Made by a program: the position numbers and the translations under genes. DNA of 12,195 nt from assembly GCA_964642165.1 (NCBI GenBank), contig CAZXOC010000232.1, forward strand, positions 1-12,195, given 5' to 3'. This document shows, in pieces, positions 6,987 to 12,195 of the stretch (the stretch's first letter is position 1; each line of letters begins with the position of its first letter). Under the pieces are notes generated by a model. The model did no database searches. It was not told the origin of the DNA and was given only the letters and a program-made list of their open reading frames with translations. The stretch is from CAYRVX01 sp964642165 (GTDB taxonomy: Bacteria > Planctomycetota > Phycisphaerae > SM23-33).

Positions 6987-8158
6987 CCACGTTGCGGGCG
7001 ACGCCCCGCCGGGCCGCGACGCACCGCGCCGTCGCCGAAACGCCGCGCGATGTCGTCCAGCGTCCGGTCCAGGCGCTGCTCCCTGTCGCGCTGCGCCCGG
7101 CCGAACAGCGGAAGCTGGCCCCCCTGGCGGATCAGCCCGCTGACGCCCACGCCGAGGAGGCGCAGCGGGCGCCGGTGCCGCCCCAGCCAGGCCGACAGCA
7201 GGCGCTCGGTGTCGCGCCGGATCTCCCCGGTCAGGTCGGTCGGGTCGTCCAGCGTCGCCGAGCGCGTGTGCGTGGTGAAGTCGCCCGTCCGCAGCTTGAC
7301 GGTCACCGTGCGGGCCTTCAGCCCCTGGCGCCGCAGGCGACGCGAGACCTGCTCGACCTGCTCGACCAGCACGTCACGCAGTTGCTCCGCGTCGGCGACG
7401 TCCACCGCGAACGTGCATTCCTGGCTGATGCTCTTGGCGCGGCTGTCCGGCACGACGGGGCGCCGGTCCAGCCCGCGGGCGAGGCGATGGAAGTGCTCGC
7501 CGGCCTGCCCGAAGGCGTCGGTAAGCCGCTCCAGCGGCACGGCGCGGAGCTGCCCGATCGTCTGGACGTTCAGCCGCTCGAGCCGCTTCTCGGCCGCCGG
7601 GCCGACACCCCACAGGCGGCTCACCGGCAGCGGCTCCAGCGTCGCCCGCATGTTCTCCTCGGTGATCACCACCAGCCCGTCGGGCTTGCGGAGGTCGCTG
7701 GCCAGCTTGGCGAGGAACTTGTTCGGCGCGACCCCCACGCTGGCCGGCAGCCCGATCTCGTCGCGGACGTCGCGCTTGATCGACCGCGCGATCGCCTCGG
7801 CCCCGCCGAAGAGGCGCTCGCAGCCGGTGACGTCCAGGAACGCCTCGTCGATGCTCAGCGGCTCCACCAGCGGCGTGTAGCGCCCCAGCAGCTCGAAGAC
7901 CCGCTCGCTGACCTGGCGGTAGCGACGACCCCGGACCGGCAGGACCACCGCGCGGGGGCAGAGACGAAGCGCCGTCGACATCGGCATCGCCGAGCGGCAC
8001 CCGTACTCGCGGGCCTCGTAGCTGGCCGTGCTGACCACCCCCCTCGCGTTCGGGTCGCCCCCCACCAGGAGGCACCGCCCCCGTAGCGACGGGTCGTCGA
8101 GCTTCTCCACCGCCGCGAAGAACTCGTCCATGTCGACGTGAAGGATCTGCCGCGCCAT
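6983..8158 (-). CDS. dinB: DNA polymerase IV (Y-family, translesion)
   Basis: This is a Y-family DNA polymerase that copies past damaged bases. From the ATG at 8158 the protein is 391 aa, close to the family's usual length. The palm/fingers begin with HVDMDEFFAAVE (7-18), carrying catalytic D9 and the steric-gate aromatic F14. SIDEAFLDV (102-110) supplies D104 and E105. YEAREYGCRSAMPMSTA (47-63) and SVGVAPNKFLAKLASDLRKPDG (140-161) are also diagnostic. A helix-hairpin-helix lies near 181-207, followed by a little-finger domain. The C-terminal QLPLF (348-352) is a canonical beta-clamp-binding motif. The start at 8158 aligns with the E. coli N-terminus; an in-frame ATG at 8170 would add four residues, and neither has an ideal ribosome-binding site. 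The gene starts 51 nt after the flavoprotein and may share its transcript. No LexA-type operator was recognised. Confidence 0.96.
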   Translation of the reverse strand: MARQILHVDMDEFFAAVEKLDDPSLRGRCLLVGGDPNARGVVSTASYEAREYGCRSAMPMSTALRLCPRAVVLPVRGRRYRQVSERVFELLGRYTPLVEPLSIDEAFLDVTGCERLFGGAEAIARSIKRDVRDEIGLPASVGVAPNKFLAKLASDLRKPDGLVVITEENMRATLEPLPVSRLWGVGPAAEKRLERLNVQTIGQLRAVPLERLTDAFGQAGEHFHRLARGLDRRPVVPDSRAKSISQECTFAVDVADAEQLRDVLVEQVEQVSRRLRRQGLKARTVTVKLRTGDFTTHTRSATLDDPTDLTGEIRRDTERLLSAWLGRHRRPLRLLGVGVSGLIRQGGQLPLFGRAQRDREQRLDRTLDDIARRFGDGAVRRGPAGRRPQRG

Positions 8159-8209
8159 CCCCACCAGCATACCCGCCCGCCGGCCCGGCGGCGGCGCGTG
8201 GATCGGCCG

Positions 8210-9547
8210 CTATTTCATCTGCCCGATGGCGATCTCCGCCGCGCTGACCAGCGGGTAGGCGATCGGCGAAGCCGTCAACGCCGGGTGCGTGCCCATCTGG
8301 AACGTCGCGATGTCCTCGGCGGTCATCCGCTTCTGCACGCACGCGGCGACGATGTTGATCATCTCGCCGACCGTGTCCCCGCCGCGGATCTGCCCGCCCA
8401 GGATCACCTGCGAGTTCGCCTCGAAGACCAGCTTCACCTTCGTCGCAGCGGCGCCCGGCATCTTCCCGGGGTGGCGGTTCGGGCCCTCGATCGACGCGCA
8501 GACCACCTGGTACCCCAGCTCCTTGGCCATCGACTCGGTCAGCCCCGCCGCGCCCATCGCCAACTCGCCCACCGCCGTCGACCACACGCCCAGCGTGCCG
8601 TTGCTTTCCCGCCGGATGCCGAAGAGGTTCGCCCCGGCGATCCGCGCCTCCAGCTCGGCGATGGAGGCCAGCTTGAGCTGGCAAGGCCGGCCGCCGAAGA
8701 ACGAGATCTTCTCGGCGCAGTCGCCGCACGCGAAGATCACCGGATCGGACGTCTGCATCGTCCGGTCCACGGCGATGCTCCCCGTGACGCCGATGCGCAG
8801 GCCGGCCGCCTTCGCCAGCTCGACGTTCGCCACCGCGCCGATGCCCAGGATGACGAGGTCGGCGGGCAGCTCCGAGCCGTCGTCCAGCCGCACCGACGCG
8901 ACCTTGCCCTCGCCGACGATCTCCACGACCTTCGTCGACGTCCGCACCGTCATCCCGCGCGACGCGACCATCTTCTCCATCTCCGCGCAGAACTCCTCGT
9001 CGTACGACAGGCTCAGGCAGCACGGGGCGATCTCGACGATCGAAATGTTCTTCCCCTCGAGCTTGTTGATCTCGTCCGCCAGCTCCACGCCGATGAACCC
9101 GCCCCCGATGACCACCACGTCGTGGGCGCCCTCGAGCCGCCGCTGCAATTCCCTCAGGTGCGCCACGTCCTTGTAGATCATGAACACGCCGTCGAGGTCC
9201 ACGCCCGGGATCGGCGGCTTGGCCGGCACCGAGCCGGTCGCCAGGATCAGCCGCTCGTAGCCCACCTCGCCCTCGTCGGTCTGAACCACCTTGCGGCCGC
9301 GGTCGATCCCGGTCGCCTCCGCGACGAGAAGCTCGATCCGGTTCTTCTCCAGCGGCGCGTCCGGGATGAGGTTGTTCTCGGGACCGCCCAGCGTGCCGAA
9401 GATGTACGGAATCCCGCACGGGATGGGGACCTGCCTCTCCTTGCGGATCATCAGGATGCTCTTGTGCGCGTAGTGACGCCTCACCGTAATGGCCGCCGTC
9501 AGACCCGCTGCGCTGCCGCCCACAATCACCACGTCTGCCTTCTTCAT
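8210..9547 (-). CDS. FAD-dependent pyridine nucleotide-disulfide oxidoreductase, CoA-disulfide reductase/NADH oxidase type
   Basis: This 445-aa soluble flavoprotein has the two-dinucleotide-binding-domain layout. It contains FAD-binding VVIVGGSAAGLTAA (6-19), ILATGS (101-106), NAD(P)H-binding VVVIGGGFIGVELADE (144-159) and FAD-contacting IFACGDCAE (271-279). A single Cys44 in IPCGIPY occupies the position of the redox cysteine in CoA-disulfide reductases, NADH oxidases/peroxidases and polysulfide reductases. There is no CXXXXC pair, so it is not a classical glutathione or lipoamide reductase. The C-terminal dimerisation domain ends with GTHPALTASPIAYPL (419-433). Extra cysteines C176, C177, C274, C277 and C289 are notable. 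The substrate (CoA disulfide, persulfide, oxygen or peroxide) cannot be decided from sequence alone. The ATG at 9547 is chosen over the upstream in-frame start because GGAAGGG (complement of 9554-9560) is 6 nt away and the beta strand of the Rossmann fold follows immediately. A palindrome lies 42 nt upstream. Confidence 0.9.
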   Translation of the reverse strand: MKKADVVIVGGSAAGLTAAITVRRHYAHKSILMIRKERQVPIPCGIPYIFGTLGGPENNLIPDAPLEKNRIELLVAEATGIDRGRKVVQTDEGEVGYERLILATGSVPAKPPIPGVDLDGVFMIYKDVAHLRELQRRLEGAHDVVVIGGGFIGVELADEINKLEGKNISIVEIAPCCLSLSYDEEFCAEMEKMVASRGMTVRTSTKVVEIVGEGKVASVRLDDGSELPADLVILGIGAVANVELAKAAGLRIGVTGSIAVDRTMQTSDPVIFACGDCAEKISFFGGRPCQLKLASIAELEARIAGANLFGIRRESNGTLGVWSTAVGELAMGAAGLTESMAKELGYQVVCASIEGPNRHPGKMPGAAATKVKLVFEANSQVILGGQIRGGDTVGEMINIVAACVQKRMTAEDIATFQMGTHPALTASPIAYPLVSAAEIAIGQMK

Positions 9548-9588
9548 CACGTGCCCTTCCACTTCCTGTCGGACTGCCCAAACAACCT

Positions 9589-9610
9589 GCCCCCCATCAT
9601 GATGGGGGGC
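9589..9610. repeat. 22-bp perfect palindrome, possible operator or hairpin
   Basis: The half-site GCCCCCCATCA (9589-9599) is followed directly by its reverse complement (9600-9610). It lies 42 nt upstream of the flavoprotein ATG. On the minus strand a one-mismatch -10 hexamer, TAGAAT (complement of 9620-9625), would place a transcription start near 9613, just upstream of the palindrome; I found no matching -35. As RNA it could form a 9-bp hairpin with a 4-nt loop. No U-tract follows on the minus strand, so a dimeric-repressor operator is at least as likely as a terminator. No regulator is identified in the window. Confidence 0.6.
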
Positions 9611-10001
9611 CACTCCGCGATTCTACCCGCAACGCCGGCCCCGGTATAGCGGCTTCCGGCCCGCCCCCGACGCGACGGGTCAAACCTGCGTTCGGGCCGG
9701 CGCCGGAGCGGCCGGCGGCGGTCCGGCCTCGGCGCCCTCTCCCTCGCCGGCCCCCCCCCTCGCCTTCCCTGGCCTCCTGCACCATCCGGTACTCCTCGGC
9801 GTCCTCGACGAACGGGCCCGGGTCCATCCCGCGCTCGATCATCTTCACCCGTTCCCGGTGGATGAGGTAGATCTTGTACATCCAGCACGCCGCGTAGATC
9901 ATCCCGCCCGCGACGATGGCGGCCGCGATCGTCGCGACGATGACCGCGGCCAGGCCGAAGGGGTCCAGCCCCCGGAAGACACTCCAACCGGATGCGAGCA
10001 T
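9597..10001 (-). CDS. small single-pass membrane protein of unknown function, probably frameshifted at its C-terminus
   Basis: As read, the product is 134 aa. Residues about 14-39 form one transmembrane helix (FGLAAVIVATIAAAIVAGG), followed by a basic stretch and IHRERVKMIERGMDPG (47-62). This resembles the short juxtamembrane motif of small DUF6249-like proteins in Bacteroidota and Planctomycetota; that resemblance is from memory. The ATG at 10001 has AAAGGAG (complement of 10010-10016) 8 nt upstream, an excellent site. After residue about 80 the frame becomes an Arg/Gly-rich sequence of atypical composition. This begins at a run of nine G on the coding strand (9751-9759). Reading with one G fewer gives an acidic then Pro/Ala-rich tail ending PPAAPAPARTQV at a TGA (9680-9682), a 106-aa protein with normal codon bias. 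I think the shorter product is the real one. Confidence 0.7.
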   Translation of the reverse strand: MLASGWSVFRGLDPFGLAAVIVATIAAAIVAGGMIYAACWMYKIYLIHRERVKMIERGMDPGPFVEDAEEYRMVQEAREGEGGGRRGRGRRGRTAAGRSGAGPNAGLTRRVGGGPEAAIPGPALRVESRSGPPS

Positions 10002-10414
10002 GGCCGTCGCTCCTTTCGCCCTGCGCGGAGGTGCCACCGCGTAGTCGCCCGCCGCGCGGCGCTATCGCCCGCGATTCCCGGGCAGCCGGCGGCTTCGTCC
10101 GGCGCCTGGACACCGATGGTGACGGCCAGGTCTCCCGCCGCGAGCTCGACGGCCCCGCGGAGCGCTTCCACGTCCTGGACACCAACGGCGACGGCTATCT
10201 CTCCGCCGACGAGGCGCCCCGCCTGCCGCCACGAAGGCGTCCCCGCCCGCCGGTAGGAATCGGGGTCAGCTACTTGCCCGTATCCGCCCTGGAAAGCAGC
10301 GAGAAGATCTCTTCCTTCTTCGAGATGGCCGAGACAGCCGTGCCGAAGAAGCTGTTCCGGCCGATTCTCCGGCGCACACGACGGCTGCGCCTGGCGGAGA
10401 CGGTGCCGCGATGA
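9992..10414 (+). CDS. two-EF-hand protein, probably a truncated remnant
   Basis: The open frame holds two consecutive canonical calcium-binding EF-hand loops, DTDGDGQVSRRE (residues 40-51, bases 10109-10144) and DTNGDGYLSADE (63-74, bases 10178-10213). They are joined by LDGPAERFHVL, the arrangement common in secreted planctomycete EF-hand proteins. The flanks are not convincing. No signal peptide is present, the first ATG overlaps the divergent membrane-protein start, and no spaced ribosome-binding site is visible for it or for the GTG at 10031. After about base 10258 the frame loses its coding character and overlaps a better frame on the other strand. I read this as the middle of a once longer gene that has lost both ends; a short functional protein starting internally cannot be excluded. 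Confidence 0.4.
   Translation: MRAWPSLLSPCAEVPPRSRPPRGAIARDSRAAGGFVRRLDTDGDGQVSRRELDGPAERFHVLDTNGDGYLSADEAPRLPPRRRPRPPVGIGVSYLPVSALESSEKISSFFEMAETAVPKKLFRPILRRTRRLRLAETVPR
10270..10368 (-). pseudogene. possible 3' remnant of a minus-strand gene
   Basis: Reading the minus strand from 10368 to a TAG at 10270-10272 gives 32 codons with strong G/C third positions and a natural-looking sequence including NSFFGTAVSAISKKEE and ending LLSRADTGK. No good start precedes it: further upstream the same frame becomes Arg-rich and unlike coding sequence, with no start codon and ribosome-binding site. The family is not recognised. It may be the tail of a gene whose body was deleted, which fits the neighbouring EF-hand remnant. 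Confidence 0.3.
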
Positions 10415-10690
10415 CCGCAGCGACGGACGAAACACCCGGAGGACGCGGAGGCGACGGGGAGGGTCTGTGCGAATCGGCAACGGACGCCTCTGCAGGGATC
10501 CCCTTGGGCGACACGGTGCCCCGGAAACGGCCCGATCCCCTCGCCATGCAGCAGAATAGTCGCTTGCGGACGTTGGGGCAGGCGATAGAGTCGTCAGAAA
10601 GGCCGACGCCGGTTGTCGACCAGAGGCTGTCCAGGAAATCCCGGGTTCGTCGCCGCCACGTCAGTTGACGGGGCGATGCTGGAGTACCCT
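10369..10690. other. intergenic stretch with no supported gene
   Basis: All six frames were read here. Small open frames exist on both strands, but none has a ribosome-binding site together with a believable protein sequence. No tRNA-like fold, terminator or transposon end is convincing. The stretch separates high-GC gene remnants on the left from the lower-GC DUF3863 gene on the right, so the boundary of an acquired segment may lie in it. Confidence 0.5.
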
Positions 10691-12073
10691 ATGGCTGCTG
10701 ATTCACCGGGCGCCACCCCGTCTACGGCCGGCTCTCCCACGGCAAAAAGGCAGGGCCCGCAACTGCCGGGCAACCGTTTCTTCACTTTGAACACGGTCGT
10801 GCGCGTCCGTCAGATTGAGACGTCGCGCGACAAGGCCCTCGGTCCGGACGAATCAAGCATCCATACTCCGAGGGAAGCACGCATGTTTCGAGAAACGGTG
10901 GAGAAAGGCTGGCCTGGGGCAAGAATCACCTGGGCATTCAGTTGGCTTGCGCTGAAGGACCAGCGCCCCAATTATCGCGACTTGAAGAAGCTGGTTGTTT
11001 CCTACAACCGGAAGTACGGCGATGAGATCACCTTCCTTCCCGGCGCCTATTTTGCAAACATGTATAACTCGCGTGAGCAAGTCAATCGTGACTTGCATGA
11101 CGGGATCCAGATGGTCTCGGAGATGGTCGGCAACGGCTACCGTCCCCAAAGCGTACTTGCCGGATTTCTCTCTGCGGATAACCTGCGATTCCTCGCCGAA
11201 GAGGAGGGAATCCACGTTTGCCAAGGAAACATCTGGAGCCAATATGGCATTGACAACGGAGACGGTGACGGCTCAATCTCGTACCCTTACTATCCATCGT
11301 GCGAGCATTTCTGCAAACCGGCCCAGGGCAAGAATGATCTTATTGATTGCGTCAACCTCGACGGCTGGACATGCGATTTTCTGAACGCGCGATTCCCCGG
11401 TTCGTCGATCTGCAGTAGCCGTCAGGGGGTGGGCCCTATCGAAACCGTTCTCCGATTGGGTACCGAGATGGGGACAAAGGAGATGCTGGCCACTACGGCT
11501 GCCCATTTTGACCGGGGGTTCCAACTCAATGGTTTTGCCTGGGTCACCTGCATCTGGGAGCTGTGTCTTGTCGAGGGGCGCAAAATCTACGGCTACAAAG
11601 GGCGCAACGGACTGGATGGCATGGCGATCTGGCTCAGTGAAATCCGGCGACGGTGGCCAAGGGCGGTGTGCATTACCCAAGGGGAGTTCGGGCTGCTCTG
11701 GCGTGAGCGGTTCAAGAGCAACGACCAGCTCGATTATCGCTTTGTACAACGCGGATCAGGCATCGGCGGATCCGACCCCGACATGGAAATCCGGTGGTTC
11801 ATGAACAGGGAGTTCCGGCTGGCCCTGCTGAGAAACTGGAGAGCCAATACGCCGGAGAAGGTCGTTGACTTCACGCGCTATGACCTCAAGGCCCGGGAAC
11901 CCGACGATCCCAGACCGGGGCAGCACGTGCGCAACTGGAGCTTGATCAACCGAATCAATCAGAAGGGCGTTCGCCCCGAGGATCAGCCGATTGCGATCGA
12001 GCAATTGACGGCGGAAGAACAGGCGATCATCAGACGCCGATATCCTGATCTGGTCACGAGCGGCTCAGGATAA
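10691..12073 (+). CDS. DUF3863/DUF3864 domain protein
   Basis: The 460-aa product matches, from memory, the DUF3863 family (about residues 30-330) followed by DUF3864 (about 335-430), found together in Bacteroidota and Planctomycetota and without established function. Characteristic stretches are RITWAFSWLALKDQRPNYRD (78-97), DEITFLPGAYFANMYN (111-126), VLAGFLSADNLRFLAEEEGI (155-174), CQGNIWSQYGIDNGDGDGSI (177-196), EHFCKPAQGKNDLIDCVNLD (205-224) and VGPIETVLRLGTEMGTKEML (247-266). The first half, with its strand-helix pattern and D/H-containing turns, recalls polysaccharide-deacetylase-like barrels, but I cannot identify a metal site. The ATG at 10691 has GGAG (10681-10684) 6 nt upstream; the in-frame ATG at 10676 and TTG at 10613 are less well supported. 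No signal peptide is seen from any of these starts. Composition is clearly lower in GC than the rest of the window, suggesting transfer. Confidence 0.8.
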   Translation: MAADSPGATPSTAGSPTAKRQGPQLPGNRFFTLNTVVRVRQIETSRDKALGPDESSIHTPREARMFRETVEKGWPGARITWAFSWLALKDQRPNYRDLKKLVVSYNRKYGDEITFLPGAYFANMYNSREQVNRDLHDGIQMVSEMVGNGYRPQSVLAGFLSADNLRFLAEEEGIHVCQGNIWSQYGIDNGDGDGSISYPYYPSCEHFCKPAQGKNDLIDCVNLDGWTCDFLNARFPGSSICSSRQGVGPIETVLRLGTEMGTKEMLATTAAHFDRGFQLNGFAWVTCIWELCLVEGRKIYGYKGRNGLDGMAIWLSEIRRRWPRAVCITQGEFGLLWRERFKSNDQLDYRFVQRGSGIGGSDPDMEIRWFMNREFRLALLRNWRANTPEKVVDFTRYDLKAREPDDPRPGQHVRNWSLINRINQKGVRPEDQPIAIEQLTAEEQAIIRRRYPDLVTSGSG

Positions 12074-12108
12074 CTTGACGCAAATCCCGCCCTCCGGCAC
12101 AGCCGCCG

Positions 12109-12148
12109 GCCAGCCCGAAGTGCCAGAGGGAATCGGTGTCGGGCTGGC
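12109..12148. repeat. 10-bp inverted repeat downstream of the DUF3863 gene
   Basis: GCCAGCCCGA (12109-12118) and TCGGGCTGGC (12139-12148) are perfect reverse complements separated by 20 nt. The repeat begins 35 nt after the stop codon. It can form a stable hairpin, but only CTTACGGGGG follows, so it is not a standard intrinsic terminator. It may still end or stabilise the transcript. Confidence 0.45.
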
Positions 12149-12195
12149 TTACGGGGGAATTCGCCGGTCAGCATTCTCTTCAACCGCCCTAGTCC

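Noticed and set aside
5219..8086. Long plus-strand open frame (955 codons) opposite the transporter and dinB
   Set aside because: His/Arg/Asp-rich sequence with no family signal; it is the antisense of two clear genes.
8138..9649. Plus-strand open frame opposite the flavoprotein
   Set aside because: Low-complexity His/Arg-rich translation and antisense to a well-supported flavoprotein.
10621..10645. GGCTGTCCAGGAAATCC-like segment as a transposon end
   Set aside because: No matching inverted partner, target duplication or transposase fragment was found in the window.
10411..10668. Small plus-strand open frame of 85 codons
   Set aside because: Composition and amino-acid order do not look like protein, no ribosome-binding site is visible, and no family is recognised.

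Overview
The window is GC-rich and carries eight recognisable protein-coding units. Seven have the strongly G/C-biased third codon positions expected of a high-GC genome. Several features together suggest a planctomycete-like bacterium, probably from an uncultured lineage: a secreted DUF1080 (3-keto-disaccharide hydrolase family) protein, a paired EF-hand reading frame of the kind common in Planctomycetota, a DUF3863/DUF3864 protein, a large secreted all-helical protein and a short-form ThiC. This assignment is inference; there is no rRNA or other phylogenetic marker here.

Left part (1-4909, plus strand). A sigma-70-like promoter (TTGATC/TATGAT) lies directly in front of a well-formed TPP riboswitch, which heads thiC (thiamine pyrimidine synthesis). 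Downstream on the same strand lie a signal-peptide-bearing DUF1080 protein (93-nt gap) and an unrecognised 684-aa secreted helical-repeat protein (34-nt gap). These last two look like a translational pair. Whether thiC read-through reaches them is not shown.

Middle part (4943-10001, minus strand, transcribed leftward). In transcription order: a small single-pass membrane protein, a CoA-disulfide-reductase/NADH-oxidase-like flavoprotein, DNA polymerase IV (dinB), and a CstA/BtsT-type transporter. The flavoprotein and dinB are 51 nt apart and could share a transcript. The transporter has its own good promoter (TTGACC-18-TATCAT) overlapping the dinB stop codon. A 22-bp perfect palindrome separates the small membrane protein from the flavoprotein. 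The small protein contains a run of nine G; reading it with one G fewer gives a much more natural and shorter C-terminus.

Right part (10002-12195). A region of gene debris comes first: a two-EF-hand frame without signal peptide or credible ends, then a short high-GC3 minus-strand tail. It is followed by a DUF3863/DUF3864 gene whose base composition is clearly lower in GC than the rest, suggesting horizontal acquisition or a different history. A 10-bp inverted repeat lies beyond its stop.

I see no CRISPR array, tRNA, rRNA, intact insertion sequence, phage gene or obvious defence system. The items most worth a second look are the palindrome with the homopolymer frameshift beside it, the compositional break with gene remnants at 10.0-10.7 kb, the riboswitch variant, and the unrecognised 684-aa protein.
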